64,000 bases of DNA. Origin: Arthrobacter sp. zg-Y238 (GTDB taxonomy: Bacteria; Actinomycetota; Actinomycetes; Actinomycetales; Micrococcaceae). Both the position numbers and the translations under genes were made by a program. Below, piece by piece: positions 50,894-61,692 of this stretch. Numbering within the stretch: the stretch's first letter is position 1; every line of letters begins with the position of its first letter. The notes below the pieces were generated by a model that was given only the letters and a program-made list of their open reading frames with translations, had not been told where the DNA came from and searched no databases. The stretch lies in assembly GCF_024385525.1 (NCBI RefSeq), contig NZ_JANFLU010000001.1, positions 62,001-126,000 on the forward strand, in the 5' to 3' direction.

Positions 50894-52978
50894 CTACGCC
50901 TCGGGGGGCGTGCTGCCGTTGCTTCCGCTCCGGCCGGGATGGCTGCCGTTCCCGCTGCCCTGGGGCAGGCCGTTGCTGGACACATCGAAGTCCTGCGGCA
51001 GGTCGGCGTCGGCAATCTGGTCCTGGGGAGCAACCGAGGCCGGATCCGGGGCACCGATTTCCTTCGCCTGGCGCCGTTCCTTCTGGGAGACCACCGGCGG
51101 CATGCTGTGTACGGGGCGGGTGGGCTTGGACAGCCAGACCTCCCGGACATCGCGCTTGCGCACATCCGAGAAGACCTCGGCGATCTCCGCCTGGTTCAGC
51201 GTCTCCCGCTCCAGCAGCTCCAGCGCGAGCCGGTCGAGGACGTCGCGGTTCTCGGTGAGGATCTGGTACGCCTCGTCATGCGCGTTGTCCAGCAGGCGCC
51301 GGACCTCCTCGTCGACCACGTAGGCCACCTGGTCGGAGTAGTTGCGTTCCTGGCTCATGTCCCGGCCCAGGAACGGCTCGCCGCCGCCCGAGCCGAGCTT
51401 GACCGAACCGATTCGCTCGCTCATGCCGTACTGGGTGACCATCTTGCGGGCCGTGGAAGTGGCCTTTTCGATGTCATTGGAGGCACCCGTGGAAGGGTCG
51501 TGGAAGACAATTTCCTCCGCGACGCGGCCACCCATTGCGTAGGCGAGCTGGTCCAGGAGCTCGTTGCGTGTCACCGAGTACTTGTCATCCTGCGGCAGGA
51601 CCATGGTGTAGCCGAGTGCCCGGCCGCGCGGCAGGATGGTCACCTTGGTGACCGGGTCCGTGTTCCGCAGGGCCGCAGCCACCAGCGCGTGTCCGCCTTC
51701 GTGGTAGGCGGTGATCTTGCGTTCAAGTTCCTTCATCACGCGGCTGCGCTTCTGCGGGCCGGCAATCACGCGGTCAATCGCTTCGTCCAGTGCGCGGTCG
51801 TCAATAAGGTCCGCGTTGGAGCGGGCGGTCAGCAGTGCTGCTTCGTTCAGGACGTTGGCCAGGTCCGCACCGGTGAAGCCCGGAGTCTTCCGTGCCACGG
51901 TCTCGAGGTCCACGCCGGGAGCCATTGGCTTGCCCTTGGCATGGACCTGCAGAATGTGCAGGCGGCCCTGCATGTCGGGGGCCTCGACACCGATCTGGCG
52001 GTCGAAGCGGCCCGGGCGCAGCAGTGCCGGGTCCAGGACGTCGGGCCGGTTGGTGGCAGCGATCAGGATGACGTTGGTGTTGCCGTCGAAGCCGTCCATT
52101 TCCACCAGCAGCTGGTTCAGCGTCTGCTCGCGTTCGTCGTTTCCGCCGCCGACGCCGGCGCCGCGGTGGCGCCCGACGGCGTCGATTTCGTCCACGAAAA
52201 TGATGGCCGGGGCATTGGACTTGGCCTGTTCGAAGAGGTCACGGACGCGGGAGGCGCCCACACCCACGAACATTTCAACGAAGTCGGAGCCGGAGATCGA
52301 GTAGAACGGCACACCGGCCTCGCCGGCGACGGCGCGGGCCAGCAGGGTCTTACCGGTGCCGGGAGGGCCGTAGAGCAGCACACCCTTGGGGATCTTTGCG
52401 CCCACGGCCTGGAACTTACCCGGATCCTGCAGGAATTCCTTGATCTCGTGCAGTTCCTCGACGGCTTCGTCGGCGCCCGCGACGTCGTCGAAGGTCACCT
52501 GGGGCATGTCCTTGTTGGTCAGCTTGGCCTTGGACTTGCCGAACTTCATGACCTGCGAGCCGCCGCCCTGCATGCGGGACATCAGGAACCAGAAAATCAG
52601 GCCGATGATGATGAACGGCAGGAACAATCCGAGGAAGCTGGTGAACCAGTTGGTCTGCACCGGCTGGTCCGTGTAGTTTGCCCCGGAATTGTTAACCGCC
52701 TGGACTATTTCCTCGCCGCGCGCAGTGCTGAAGTAGAACTGGACGTCAGTGACGCCCTTGTCATCAACGCCGCTGTCATTCAATGTCAGGTCGACACGCT
52801 GTTCGCCGTCATAGATCTTCGCCTGCGAGACTTTGTCCTGCTCGAGAAGCTCTATGCCTTCCTTGGTGTCCACCTGCGTTGCCCTGGTGGTACTAAGGCT
52901 CGGCACGAGGATCAAAAGAGCGGCCACTGCCAGCGCGATCCAAATGAGCGGGCCCTTGAAGAAGTTCTTGGATTTCAT
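50894..52978 (-). CDS. ftsH: ATP-dependent zinc metalloprotease FtsH
   Basis: A 694-residue membrane AAA+ protease that removes misassembled membrane proteins. Two helices (12-28 and 115-133) flank a small external domain. The AAA+ domain has Walker A GPPGTGKT (204-211) and Walker B-type [11 protein letters not shown]. The M41 protease domain has the zinc motif HEGGH near residue 430. The C-terminal tail is Gly/Ser/Pro-rich. No close Shine-Dalgarno is seen; AGGAGG lies about 25 bases upstream. It sits between hpt and folE, the standard actinobacterial order. Confidence 0.97.
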   Translation of the reverse strand: MKSKNFFKGPLIWIALAVAALLILVPSLSTTRATQVDTKEGIELLEQDKVSQAKIYDGEQRVDLTLNDSGVDDKGVTDVQFYFSTARGEEIVQAVNNSGANYTDQPVQTNWFTSFLGLFLPFIIIGLIFWFLMSRMQGGGSQVMKFGKSKAKLTNKDMPQVTFDDVAGADEAVEELHEIKEFLQDPGKFQAVGAKIPKGVLLYGPPGTGKTLLARAVAGEAGVPFYSISGSDFVEMFVGVGASRVRDLFEQAKSNAPAIIFVDEIDAVGRHRGAGVGGGNDEREQTLNQLLVEMDGFDGNTNVILIAATNRPDVLDPALLRPGRFDRQIGVEAPDMQGRLHILQVHAKGKPMAPGVDLETVARKTPGFTGADLANVLNEAALLTARSNADLIDDRALDEAIDRVIAGPQKRSRVMKELERKITAYHEGGHALVAAALRNTDPVTKVTILPRGRALGYTMVLPQDDKYSVTRNELLDQLAYAMGGRVAEEIVFHDPSTGASNDIEKATSTARKMVTQYGMSERIGSVKLGSGGGEPFLGRDMSQERNYSDQVAYVVDEEVRRLLDNAHDEAYQILTENRDVLDRLALELLERETLNQAEIAEVFSDVRKRDVREVWLSKPTRPVHSMPPVVSQKERRQAKEIGAPDPASVAPQDQIADADLPQDFDVSSNGLPQGSGNGSHPGRSGSNGSTPPEA

Positions 52979-53166
52979 TCGACGTCAGGGCTAATGCCCC
53001 GTCCCTCCTGGTCAACAACGCTGGTATGCGCGGAATTTACCTACTAGCTATACACCGTCCCCCAGAAGAACACGGTCCGGGGAGGGGATTAGTTCCCTCA
53101 GGGCGTAGAGCATTGCGTCCGTGACTGTCCCCTTCGCAGGGACGGGGAGAAACGGGGCCGGAACCG

Positions 53167-53718
53167 TTATTCGTAAACGTGCGGTGCGAGGGTACCGATG
53201 AAGTCCAGGTTGCGGTACCGCTCTGCAAAGTCCAGGCCGAAACCGACCACGAACTCGTTGGGGATTTCATAACCGACGTACTTAACGTCGATTTCCACCT
53301 TGGCTGCATCCGGCTTGCGCAGCAGGGTGCAGATTTCCACGCTGGCCGGGCCGCGGGATTCGAGGTTGGCGCGCAGCCAGGAGAGCGTCAGGCCGGAGTC
53401 GATAATGTCCTCGACAATCAGCACATGCTTGCCCAGCAGGTCCGTCTCAAGGTCCTTGAGGATACGGACGACGCCGGAAGACTGTGTGCCGGAGCCGTAG
53501 GAGGACACTGCCATCCAGTCCATCGTGACGTGGCTGTGCAGGGCGCGGGAGAGGTCAGCCATCACCATCACGGCTCCCTTGAGGACGCCGACCAGCAGTA
53601 CGTCGCGGCCGGCATAGTCGCGGTCAATTTCGGCCGCCAGTTCATTGATCCGGGTTTGGATCTGTTCCTTGGTGTAGAGAACGTGCTTGAGATCTGACTG
53701 GACGTCGTGTGAATCCAC
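53167..53718 (-). CDS. hpt: Hypoxanthine phosphoribosyltransferase
   Basis: Salvages hypoxanthine or guanine with PRPP. The 183 residues contain [16 protein letters not shown], the [10 protein letters not shown] flexible loop, and the PRPP-binding [17 protein letters not shown] at 53718 has GGGAG nine bases upstream; the open frame continues far upstream through tilS in another frame but that part is spurious. It follows tilS by 37 bases. Confidence 0.95.
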   Translation of the reverse strand: MDSHDVQSDLKHVLYTKEQIQTRINELAAEIDRDYAGRDVLLVGVLKGAVMVMADLSRALHSHVTMDWMAVSSYGSGTQSSGVVRILKDLETDLLGKHVLIVEDIIDSGLTLSWLRANLESRGPASVEICTLLRKPDAAKVEIDVKYVGYEIPNEFVVGFGLDFAERYRNLDFIGTLAPHVYE

Positions 53719-53755
53719 GAATGACTCCCGGGTGCGAAGTGTTGCAGCTTGGATG

Positions 53756-54895
53756 TTAGGTGCTGCTCTTTTTCCTAAAAACAAGATTGCCATAGCTTGG
53801 GGCGCCGTGGTGAACCGATTTGGCGCGCGGCTGGCGGTAGACGCTGACTTTCCCCACCAGTTGGACGGGTCCCGCCGACCCGGTGCGCCGCAGCAGCGCC
53901 TGGACCGCCGCCAGGCGTTCATAGCTCGGCTGCGCACCGCCGAGTTCAAGCGCGGCGAGGGCCAGTACACGCTGGCGGACGGCGGGGGCAAGGTTCCGCA
54001 GCTGCTCTTCGGGCAGCAGCAGCTCCTCGGAATCCGGTGCGTCGCCGGCCGGAACCCAGGCGCGCAGCTCCGCAAACGCCTGCGCCGCGACGGCGTCGAG
54101 ATAGTCGGCGTCGGCGGAGAGGATACGTGAGGAACGGAACAGCGCTTCGGCGATGCCGGGGCCCAGTTTTTCTTCCAGGAACGGCAGCACTTCGGTACGG
54201 ACCCGGGACCGGGCATACGCAGGATCCTGGTTGCTGGGGTCGTGCCAGGGATCCAGCCCGGCATGCTCGCAGATTTCCACCGTCTGTTCCCGGCGCAGGC
54301 CCAGGAAAGGCCGCAGGTATTTTCCGCGAACGGCGGGCATGCCGGCGAGGGACCGGGTGCCGGAACCGCGCATCAGGCCCAGCAGCACCTGCTCGGCCTG
54401 ATCGTCGAGGGTATGGCCAAGCAGGACGGCGTCGGCGTCCAGTTCCTCGACTGCGGCGTCCAGTGCCGCATAACGGACAGTGCGTGCGGCCGCTTCGGGT
54501 CCCATGCCGGAGGCCGGCACCTCCACCTTCCGTACAAGGACGGGGTCCAGGCCCATCCCCTCCAGCTTGTCCCGCGCGGCGGCTGCGACGTCGGCACTGC
54601 CCGGCTGCAGGGAGTGGTCAACGACGACGGCACCCACCCGGTAGTCCCCCCGCCGGGAGAAGAACGAGGCGGCCAGCGCCAGGGCCAGGGAATCCGGGCC
54701 GCCGCTGCAGGCAACCAGGATCAGCGGCGGATGGTCTCCGCCCGGGGCCAGGCCGGCGTCGCGCAGGGTGTCACGGATGCTGTTGCGGGCATCCCCCAGC
54801 GTCGGAAGGAGCCGCTTGCGTACCCGCGGCGCCGGTCGGGCAGCGGCTGCTGTTCCCTCTGCCGAGCCGGAGGTGTTGAGGTTTTCGTCGAGCAC
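53756..54895 (-). CDS. tilS: tRNA(Ile)-lysidine synthase
   Basis: Changes C34 of the CAU-anticodon tRNA-Ile to lysidine so that it reads AUA. The 379 residues have the PP-loop ATP motif [34 protein letters not shown], and [11 protein letters not shown]. The C-terminal substrate-binding region is of the short form. It starts at GTG, with DUF2342 six bases upstream. Confidence 0.95.
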   Translation of the reverse strand: MLDENLNTSGSAEGTAAAARPAPRVRKRLLPTLGDARNSIRDTLRDAGLAPGGDHPPLILVACSGGPDSLALALAASFFSRRGDYRVGAVVVDHSLQPGSADVAAAARDKLEGMGLDPVLVRKVEVPASGMGPEAAARTVRYAALDAAVEELDADAVLLGHTLDDQAEQVLLGLMRGSGTRSLAGMPAVRGKYLRPFLGLRREQTVEICEHAGLDPWHDPSNQDPAYARSRVRTEVLPFLEEKLGPGIAEALFRSSRILSADADYLDAVAAQAFAELRAWVPAGDAPDSEELLLPEEQLRNLAPAVRQRVLALAALELGGAQPSYERLAAVQALLRRTGSAGPVQLVGKVSVYRQPRAKSVHHGAPSYGNLVFRKKSST

Positions 54896-54901
54896 GTTTT
54901 G

Positions 54902-56086
54902 TTACAGTCCCATCCGGGCAATCCATAGGTCCGCGGAATGGATCTCCGCTTCGGTCGGGAGGTTTTCGGGGCGCTCCCACACCCGGTTAAAGCCTTCCAT
55001 GCCCACCTGGTCGGTGACGGCACGGACAAAGCGCGCGCCGTCGCTGTACTGGCGCATCTTGGCATCCAGCCCCATGATCTGGCGGAAGAAGCGGTCAATC
55101 CAGGTGCGCTTGGCGCCGCGGTTGTTGAACCGCTGCCGGATGGTTTTGACGCTGGGCACGATGCTCGCATCCACGGCGTCCATGACCACGTTTGCGTGGC
55201 CTTCCAGGAGCGACATCACTGCCGTCAGGTGGGAGAGCCGTTCCTTGTCCTCCGGATCCTGCAGCAGGGAGAGCAGGTCCACGGACTTGTGCGGCACGCC
55301 GTCCGCATCCACGCCGCCCTTGGGTGCTGCCAGCGCCTTCACGGCGGAGCCCAGCCGCTCGGAAATGGTCTGCGCCTTGTCCATCATGCCGTTGGAGAGC
55401 TGGCTGATCTGCTCCAGCATGTGGGTCCGCAGCCACGGCGCGGCTGCGAACTGCACCCGGTGCGTCTGCTCGTGCAGGCAGACCCAGAGCCGGAAGTCGG
55501 CGGGGTCCACGTTCAGTTCACGTTCCAGCGTGACGATGTTCGGGGCTACCAGCAGCAGGCGTCCGCCGGGTTTGCCGACGCCGCCCAGGGCGGCGAAGGG
55601 ATCGTACTGGCCCAGGACCTTGCTCGAGAGGAAGGCCAGGATGGTGCCCAGCTGCGCGCCGGTCATGGTTCCGCCCAGTGCCGTGTTGGCGGCGGCCAGC
55701 TGTTCCGGGCGGGTTTCGGCCAGATGCTGCAGGGCCGGTCCCATCAGCACCGAGAAGCTCTGCGAGTTGGCGCGGGCCCAGGATGCCCGGTCCACAATCA
55801 GCACGTCCGAGTCCCGCAGGTCGCGGGCCGCTTCCAGTCCGGTGATGCGGTGGACGTGCGCAACGGAGGCGTCAGCGGCGGCCCGCAGGTCCGCCACGGC
55901 GTCGCGGATCTCGCGGGCGGACATCTTCGGTCCGGGCGCCACCATGGCCGCTGCGGTGGAAGCTGCCAGGTCCCAGTTCACCAGCGACGGCGCCCCGCCG
56001 GCGGACGGGTGGGCGTCGGTATTTTTCCCTGCAGGGGCGGAAGGTGCCGGGACGGGGGTCGGACGGCTTCGCTCGTTGCTCTCCAT
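54902..56086 (-). CDS. DUF2342-type zinc-dependent metalloprotease
   Basis: About 394 residues of the actinobacterial family described as zinc-dependent metalloprotease or F420-biosynthesis-associated. The zincin motif HEQTH is visible (LHEQTHRVQFAA), with the downstream EGHANVVMD segment likely giving the third ligand. The gene is conserved beside dacB and tilS. The start is uncertain: ATG 56086, ATG 56104 and GTG 56125 are all in frame and none has a well-placed ribosome binding site. No signal peptide is seen. Confidence 0.88.
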   Translation of the reverse strand: MESNERSRPTPVPAPSAPAGKNTDAHPSAGGAPSLVNWDLAASTAAAMVAPGPKMSAREIRDAVADLRAAADASVAHVHRITGLEAARDLRDSDVLIVDRASWARANSQSFSVLMGPALQHLAETRPEQLAAANTALGGTMTGAQLGTILAFLSSKVLGQYDPFAALGGVGKPGGRLLLVAPNIVTLERELNVDPADFRLWVCLHEQTHRVQFAAAPWLRTHMLEQISQLSNGMMDKAQTISERLGSAVKALAAPKGGVDADGVPHKSVDLLSLLQDPEDKERLSHLTAVMSLLEGHANVVMDAVDASIVPSVKTIRQRFNNRGAKRTWIDRFFRQIMGLDAKMRQYSDGARFVRAVTDQVGMEGFNRVWERPENLPTEAEIHSADLWIARMGL

Positions 56087-56153
56087 TGCTCCATTCGACC
56101 ACATTGCCTTCCGGCACCACACCACCTTGGGGGAACGGAGCGTCTTGCCGGTG

Positions 56154-57581
56154 TTACCGGCACCCGCATCCGGCCAGCACGGCTGCCGCGGAATCCACGG
56201 CGTCCCGTGCCTGCTGGGTGTTTCCGTTCAGGCCGCTGGCTATGAAAGTGAAGGCAAGTACCCGGCCGTCGGCGTCGGCGGCGTACCCGGTCAGCGCGGT
56301 GACCGCCAGCAGGGTTCCCGTCTTGGCCCGCACAATTCCCGCCGCTGCGGAATCGGCTGTCTCGTCATACCGCCCGGCCAGTGTTCCGCTCAGGGCCGCA
56401 ACGGGCAGTCCGCCGGCGACGGCGCGCAGATCGGGGTCCGTAGTGGTGAGGAGGATCTGCATCAGCGAGGTCAGCTGCGCGGCGGACACCGAAGTTTCGC
56501 CGGACAGGCCGCTGGTATCCCCGAGCACCATTGCTCCGGCATCCACCCCGAGGGCGGCCACCTCGGCCTTAACTGTTTCAATTCCGCCGGCAAAGGATGC
56601 CTCACGGTCCGTGGCTGCCGCACTGAGCCGGGCCAGCACCTCCGCCAGGTAGTTGTCCGAGTTCAGCAGCATGTAGTCGACCTGTTCGGCCAGCGGTGCG
56701 GAGCGGACCTCGGCGAGGGCAACAGCGCCTGCCGGAGCGGTGCCGCGTTCAACAAACAGCTCAACGTCGATGCCCTTGGGTGCAAGGGCAGCGGCGAGCG
56801 CGGCGCGGTAGGACTCTCCGGCGGACAAGGCGGCGTCGCCAACGCGGGGTCCCGGCCCGGTGCCCTCCTCTGCCCACGCCGAGCTCACCGCAAGGGAATG
56901 GATCGGGGCGATCTCACCCGCCGCGACATCGGCTTCCCCCCACGCGTCCGAGAGTGCCGGGCCGGTGAACAGCGAATCATCCACCAGCACCTTCACTGGT
57001 CCTGCGGTTTCCTTTGCGGCAAGCGCCGCGGCGGTCTGTTCGGCCAGGGTGGCCAGCCCGGCGTGGCCGGCCACGGACTCGGGATCTGAATCCCCAGCGG
57101 TCAGCAGCACATCGCCGCCGCCGCGCAGGACCACCGTGCCCGGGTCTTCCCCCGGCAGGGCGGTGGTGGGGAAGCGCGTGTCGCCGTCCATCGCGGACAG
57201 CGCCGCTGCCGCGGTCAGGACCTTGAGGCTTGAGGCGGGGGCCAGCCCGGTGGCGCCGTCGCGCTCATAAAGCACGGTGCCGGTGAGCGCGTCCTGCACC
57301 ACGGCGGAGAAGGTGCCGCTTCCCTCCACGGCCAGTTCGGCATCGAGCAGACGGGCCAGCTGCTCGACGTCCGGCATCGGATCCGACGCCTTCGGAGCAG
57401 CTACCAGTGCGCTGTCCGTAAGCTTCACGGGTGCCTGCTGGTAGCGGGGAACCACCTCGGCGCGCTGCACCCGGGGTTCGGTCAGGGACTGGGCAACCGG
57501 AGGGAGGGCATAGCAGGCCAACGGGACCAGCAGCACTGCGAAGGCCAGGGCCAGCAGAGTGCCGGAGAACATCCGAGACAT
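56154..57581 (-). CDS. dacB: D-alanyl-D-alanine carboxypeptidase/endopeptidase (PBP4 type)
   Basis: A 475-residue class C penicillin-binding protein acting outside the membrane on peptidoglycan. An N-terminal helix (5-24) serves as anchor or signal. The three penicillin-binding motifs are present: S117-SLK120 (SxxK), SDN in LNSDNYLAEV, and KTG in RAKTGTLLAV. A large inserted domain separates the first two, as in PBP4. GGTGGG precedes the ATG. Confidence 0.94.
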   Translation of the reverse strand: MSRMFSGTLLALAFAVLLVPLACYALPPVAQSLTEPRVQRAEVVPRYQQAPVKLTDSALVAAPKASDPMPDVEQLARLLDAELAVEGSGTFSAVVQDALTGTVLYERDGATGLAPASSLKVLTAAAALSAMDGDTRFPTTALPGEDPGTVVLRGGGDVLLTAGDSDPESVAGHAGLATLAEQTAAALAAKETAGPVKVLVDDSLFTGPALSDAWGEADVAAGEIAPIHSLAVSSAWAEEGTGPGPRVGDAALSAGESYRAALAAALAPKGIDVELFVERGTAPAGAVALAEVRSAPLAEQVDYMLLNSDNYLAEVLARLSAAATDREASFAGGIETVKAEVAALGVDAGAMVLGDTSGLSGETSVSAAQLTSLMQILLTTTDPDLRAVAGGLPVAALSGTLAGRYDETADSAAAGIVRAKTGTLLAVTALTGYAADADGRVLAFTFIASGLNGNTQQARDAVDSAAAVLAGCGCR

Positions 57582-57784
57582 GTCCCACCGACTCTTTCAT
57601 TTCCGCCGGCTTGCCCGGCCCGTTTCGGCCCTGCACACGTTCTGTGCACAGGACATATATCTTTAAGACTAGACCGACGCCGGTGCCCGCCCCGATCTTT
57701 CCGGTCGCGGGGCATGCCGGCGCATGATCGTCAGCCAAATCTTTCCAGTGGTTCCTCAGCGGGCCACGCCAGTGAGGAGTCGCA

Positions 57785-58345
57785 ATGCCCGAAACGCCCA
57801 TGACGCTCGACGTCACCATCGAGATCCCCAAGGGATCCCGGGTCAAGTACGAAATTGACCACGAAACCCACCGCCTGCGCCTGGACCGGGTCCTGTTCAC
57901 GTCCATGGCCTACCCCACCCACTACGGGTACTTCGAGAACACCCTCGGCGAGGACGGCGATCCCCTGGACGCGCTGGTGATGCTCCAGGACTTCGACCTG
58001 ATGCCCGGCGTACTGGTGGAATCCCGCCCCATCGGCGTGTTCAACATGGTTGATGACGGCGGCGGCGACGCCAAGGTCCTCTGCGTTCCCGTGGACCCGC
58101 GTTTTAACCACATCCAGGACATCTCGGACGTCTCCGACTTCCTGCTCGACGAGATCAAGCACTTCTTCACGAAGTACAAGGACCTGGAGCCGGGCAAGTG
58201 GGTCGAAGCCGCTGACTGGGCCGGCCGCGAGGACGCCGAAGCCGAGGTCAAGGCCTCCCTGGAGCGCTACCAGGCACACGGCGAAGGCCACGAAGAGGAC
58301 GAGGCCCAGGGCCGCGACGTCGACGCCAACCCCGTCAACAACTAG
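57785..58345 (+). CDS. ppa: Inorganic pyrophosphatase
   Basis: Hydrolyses pyrophosphate, pulling biosynthetic reactions forward. The 186 residues show the soluble family I fold: [16 protein letters not shown], the active-site signature [10 protein letters not shown] with its three aspartates, and [14 protein letters not shown]. The C-terminal 25 residues are acidic and longer than in E. coli. GAGGAG precedes the ATG. It is divergent from dacB across 203 bases that hold both promoters. Confidence 0.96.
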   Translation: MPETPMTLDVTIEIPKGSRVKYEIDHETHRLRLDRVLFTSMAYPTHYGYFENTLGEDGDPLDALVMLQDFDLMPGVLVESRPIGVFNMVDDGGGDAKVLCVPVDPRFNHIQDISDVSDFLLDEIKHFFTKYKDLEPGKWVEAADWAGREDAEAEVKASLERYQAHGEGHEEDEAQGRDVDANPVNN

Positions 58346-58425
58346 TTCTTCCTGCCGGCCCTGCCGGTACGACGGCGGTGCGTCCCTTACGGGGCGGCCG
58401 CCGTCGGCATTTAACGCGGCAAGTC

Positions 58426-58638
58426 TCAGTTGCCGCGCGCCTTGCGCCGCGCCCACGCGCGCAGGTCTCCCGCGTGCGTCCTGGCCGGGACCACCGCCAC
58501 CAGCACGGCAACGGCAAGGACAATCCAGCTGGAGGTCAGCCATGCCGCCCACAGGCCCAGGAGGACGATGCCTGCCCCGAACAGCAGGGGAAGCAGCGGG
58601 CGGCGGTCCGGGCGGGGTGCTTGCTCCTGGCTGGTCAT
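58426..58638 (-). CDS. Small two-helix membrane protein
   Basis: A 70-residue protein with a hydrophobic hairpin (LLPLLFGAGIVLLGLWAAWL, then SSWIVLAVAVLVAVVPA) and a basic C-terminus. ATG at 58638 is the only convincing start; the frame is open far upstream but that is antisense to the next gene. It is divergent from the SatD-like gene, with 84 bases between, so they may share control. Function unknown. Confidence 0.65.
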   Translation of the reverse strand: MTSQEQAPRPDRRPLLPLLFGAGIVLLGLWAAWLTSSWIVLAVAVLVAVVPARTHAGDLRAWARRKARGN

Positions 58639-58722
58639 GCGCCCGACTCTACCGTGGTGCCGGCCCGGGCGCGCCACAACCGCATTCGGTTGTTTTCCGC
58701 CGGAGTCTGACATGCTGATGCC

Positions 58723-59358
58723 ATGCATTTTGTGCTGACCATCAACCAGCGGGACACCCGGGAGGTCGGGGACCTGGTTCCGGACCTGATCCGCTCCCTT
58801 CGGCATCTGGCTGCTGCCGTTCCCTTCCAGCGCACCGTCGGTGACGAAGCCCAGGGGGTGCTGACCGATGCGGCCACCGCGGTGGAAGCCGCGCTGACAG
58901 CGATCCGGCAGCGCCGCTGGCACGTGGGCGTGGGGGTGGGCGAGCTCCAGGTTCCCCTCCCGGAGAATCTGGCTGATGCGCGGGGCTACGGACTGGTCTA
59001 TTCCCGGCGTGCCGTGGAGCGCGCCCAGCGCACCGGCGACCGTGTGCCGCTGGCGGTGGAGGGGCCGGATGCGGAACTGGCGGCGGAGGCGGAAGCCGTG
59101 CTGCGCCTGCTGGGCCTGATTGTGGCCGCCCGCTCCGAGGCCGAGTGGAAGGTGCTGGACCTCATGACCCCGGGAGCGCGCGGGCAGCAGAAGTTCGTGG
59201 CCCAGGAACTGGGAATCACCGCACAGGCCGTGAGCAAGGCGGTGGTCCGGTCCCACTGGAGTGAAGAATGGGCCACCCGCCCGGCCGCCGCGCGGCTGCT
59301 GGGACTGGTCTACGGTCCGGCCTCGCTTCCGCCGGCAGCCCTCCCCTACCGGGCGTGA
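58723..59358 (+). CDS. SatD-like protein with MarR-type HTH
   Basis: A 211-residue protein. The N-terminal ~130 residues resemble SatD-family proteins: VLTINQRDTREVGDLVPDL, QRTVGDEAQGVL and VGVGVGELQVPLP. The C-terminal part is a winged-helix-like segment: LDLMTPGARGQQKFVAQELG and ITAQAVSKAVVRSHW. SatD is known from the streptococcal sat locus. In other bacteria it usually has a DUF3307 membrane partner, which is missing here; the divergent 70-residue membrane protein could fill that place. Confidence 0.75.
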   Translation: MHFVLTINQRDTREVGDLVPDLIRSLRHLAAAVPFQRTVGDEAQGVLTDAATAVEAALTAIRQRRWHVGVGVGELQVPLPENLADARGYGLVYSRRAVERAQRTGDRVPLAVEGPDAELAAEAEAVLRLLGLIVAARSEAEWKVLDLMTPGARGQQKFVAQELGITAQAVSKAVVRSHWSEEWATRPAAARLLGLVYGPASLPPAALPYRA

Positions 59359-59359
59359 G

Positions 59360-60208
59360 CTAGGCCGTGCCGTCCAGCACGCTGGACAGCACGCTCGCCG
59401 CACCGTCCTCGTAGACCGTGCCGGTGACCTCGGAGGCTGCTGCCAAGACCTCGTCCGGTGCCTGTCCCATGGCTACGCCGCGGGCGGCCCAGTCCAGCAT
59501 CTCGATGTCGTTGCGGCCGTCGCCCAGACCAATGGTCAGCGTCGGGTCGACCTCCAGCCGGCGGCGGACCTGCTCCAGCGCGCTGGCCTTGGTGACGCCG
59601 GACGCTGCGATATCCAGCCAGGCGGTCCAGCCCACGGAATAGGTCACGCCGTGCAGGCCGATCGCCTCCACCGCCTCGCCGAATTCCTCTGCGGTGCTGT
59701 CGGTGCTGAAAACCACCACGCGGACGGCCTGTGCCTCCAGCATGGACTCAAAGTCCACCGCGAGGGCTTCGGCGCCGAAGCTGGCGTCCTGGAACCGTTC
59801 GGTGGACAGGAAGCGCCCTTCCGCATCCTCCAGGGCGAATTTTGCGGTGGGAAGCTTTGCCCGCAGCGCGGCCAGTGCCGGTTTCGGGTCGAAGACCACA
59901 CGGTCCATAACTTCGTAGCCGTCTTCGAGGGCGGGATCCAGGCGCAGGGTTACGGCACCGTTGGAGCAGACGCAGTATCCCTTGGTCAGACCCAGGAGTT
60001 CGAGGATGGGCAGCGCGGCGCCGTAGGACCTGCCGGTGGCCACCACCAGGTGATGACCTGCTTCCGAGGCCTTTCGGGCGGCCTCGCGCACGCCCGGGGA
60101 CATGTGGCCGTCATGGTCTACGAGGGTTCCGTCTACGTCGAGGGCTACCAGGTGTCGCTTGTCAGGGGTTCGCTGGTCTTCGATGCCAGCGGTACTCAAT
60201 GTTGTCAT
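59360..60208 (-). CDS. Cof-type HAD-IIB hydrolase
   Basis: A 282-residue sugar-phosphatase-type HAD protein. Motif I is VALDVDGTLVDHDG with the nucleophile Asp. Motif II is VVATGRSYG. Motif IV is IGLGDGRNDIEML. A C2B cap lies between them. The family dephosphorylates sugar phosphates or flavin phosphates; the substrate is not readable. ATG at 60208 is chosen over an upstream TTG. It faces the SatD-like gene, with one base between the two stops. Confidence 0.92.
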   Translation of the reverse strand: MTTLSTAGIEDQRTPDKRHLVALDVDGTLVDHDGHMSPGVREAARKASEAGHHLVVATGRSYGAALPILELLGLTKGYCVCSNGAVTLRLDPALEDGYEVMDRVVFDPKPALAALRAKLPTAKFALEDAEGRFLSTERFQDASFGAEALAVDFESMLEAQAVRVVVFSTDSTAEEFGEAVEAIGLHGVTYSVGWTAWLDIAASGVTKASALEQVRRRLEVDPTLTIGLGDGRNDIEMLDWAARGVAMGQAPDEVLAAASEVTGTVYEDGAASVLSSVLDGTA

Positions 60209-60300
60209 CGTTTTATCTAAGCAGATGGGCAAGGAAGGCGGCTAGGACAGCTGCCATAGGACCGGACCGGCGGACAGGGTTGATGCGCGCCCGGGCGAAC

Positions 60301-60339
60301 GACGGCGGGACCCCGGGCAACGCCCGAGGTCCCGCCGTC
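60301..60339 (-). terminator. Hairpin after serS
   Basis: GACGGCGGGACC (60301-60312) pairs with GGTCCCGCCGTC (60328-60339), extended inside by CGGGC/GCCCG. It lies 12 bases beyond the serS stop. The T-tract is poor, so it acts as a terminator only probably. Confidence 0.65.
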
Positions 60340-60350
60340 ACTGCATGGAG

Positions 60351-61625
60351 CTAGAGGACCGGAAGGACTTCCAGGCCGCCCAGGTACGGCTGGAGCGCAG
60401 CCGGGACATTAACGGAGCCGTCCGGGTTCTGGTGGTGTTCCAGAATGGCGACGATCCAGCGGGTGGTGGCCAGCGTTCCGTTCAGGGTGGCCACGGCACG
60501 GGTGCCCTTGCCTTCAGCCTGCCGTTCGCGGATGTTCAGGCGCCGGGCCTGGAAGGTGGTGCAGTTGGAGGTGGAGGTCAGCTCGCGGTAGGCATTCTGG
60601 GTGGGAACCCAGGCCTCGCAGTCGAACTTCCGTGCCGCGGACATGCCTAGGTCGCCGGCAGCCGTGTCGATGACCCGGTAGGGCAGTTCGACCTTGGCCA
60701 GCATTTCCTCTTCCCAGGCCAGCAGCCGCTGGTGCTCTTCCGCTGCATCCTCCGGCCGGGTGTAGACAAACATTTCCACTTTGTTGAACTGGTGGACGCG
60801 GATGATGCCGCGGGTGTCCTTGCCGTGCGAGCCGGCTTCGCGGCGGTAGCAGGAGGACCAGCCGGCGTAGCGGACGGGGCCGCCGTCCAGCTCGAGGATT
60901 TCGTCTGCGTGGTAGCCGGCCAGCGGCACCTCGGAGGTGCCCACCAGGTACAGGTCGTCTTCGGCCAGGCGGTAGATCTCGGCGTCGTGGGCGACGTCGA
61001 AGCCGGTACCCTGCATCGTCTCGGGGCGGACCAGGGTGGGGGTGATCATCGGGACGAATCCGGCCTTCACAGCCTGGTCCATCGCCATGTTCAGCAGTGC
61101 CAGTTCGAGGCGGGCGCCGACGCCGCGCAGGAAGTAGAAGCGGGAGCCGGAGACCTTGGCGCCGCGTTCCATGTCGATGGCGCCGAGCAGCTCGCCGATT
61201 TCCAGGTGGTCGCGGGGCTTGAAGCCCTCGGCCTCGAAGTCACGGGGCTTGCCGACGGTCTTGACTACCTCGAAATCGTCCTCGCCTCCGACCGGAACAC
61301 CGTCGGACACCAGGTTCGGGATTCGGCGCAGCAGCGCGTCGGATTCGGCCTGGATGGCGTCAGCCTCGGCGCCGGCGGCCTTGACCGCGGCAGCCAGTTC
61401 CTTCACCTCGGCCAGCAGGGCCTGCTTCTCTTCACCCTTGGCGGCGGCGACGCGCTTGCCGAAGGCATTCTGCTCGGCGCGCAGGGTCTCGTAGCGGGTC
61501 CGGGCGTCGCGGCGGGAGGCGTCAGCGGAAATGATCGCGTCCACAAGGCTCTCGTCGGCCAGCCGGGCGCGCTGCGAGGCTCGGAATTTTTCGGGGTTTT
61601 CGCGGAGCTCATTTACATCGATCAC
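60351..61625 (-). CDS. serS: Serine-tRNA ligase
   Basis: A 424-residue class II synthetase. The N-terminal antiparallel coiled coil (about 30-105) grips the tRNA-Ser long arm. Motif 2 is in [24 protein letters not shown], and motif 3 is in [20 protein letters not shown]. The start is GTG at 61625, giving [14 protein letters not shown], the normal family N-terminus. It is divergent from the diacylglycerol-kinase-type gene. Confidence 0.97.
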   Translation of the reverse strand: MIDVNELRENPEKFRASQRARLADESLVDAIISADASRRDARTRYETLRAEQNAFGKRVAAAKGEEKQALLAEVKELAAAVKAAGAEADAIQAESDALLRRIPNLVSDGVPVGGEDDFEVVKTVGKPRDFEAEGFKPRDHLEIGELLGAIDMERGAKVSGSRFYFLRGVGARLELALLNMAMDQAVKAGFVPMITPTLVRPETMQGTGFDVAHDAEIYRLAEDDLYLVGTSEVPLAGYHADEILELDGGPVRYAGWSSCYRREAGSHGKDTRGIIRVHQFNKVEMFVYTRPEDAAEEHQRLLAWEEEMLAKVELPYRVIDTAAGDLGMSAARKFDCEAWVPTQNAYRELTSTSNCTTFQARRLNIRERQAEGKGTRAVATLNGTLATTRWIVAILEHHQNPDGSVNVPAALQPYLGGLEVLPVL

Positions 61626-61692
61626 GTCTCAAGGGTACCCAAAACCTGCCGGGCCTTTGCCCTGCGGGGCGGCGGCTATTCTGGGAGGCATC

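Noticed and set aside
50939-53047. 702-codon plus-strand open frame
   Set aside because: It is antisense to ftsH, and its composition (many His/Gly/Val) is typical of a reverse-frame shadow.
53719-54264. N-terminal extension of hpt into tilS
   Set aside because: The frame is open but lies within tilS, and the GTG at 53718 has a ribosome binding site and gives a normal family length.
54768-57089. 773-codon plus-strand open frame
   Set aside because: It is antisense to DUF2342 and dacB, which both show full catalytic motifs.
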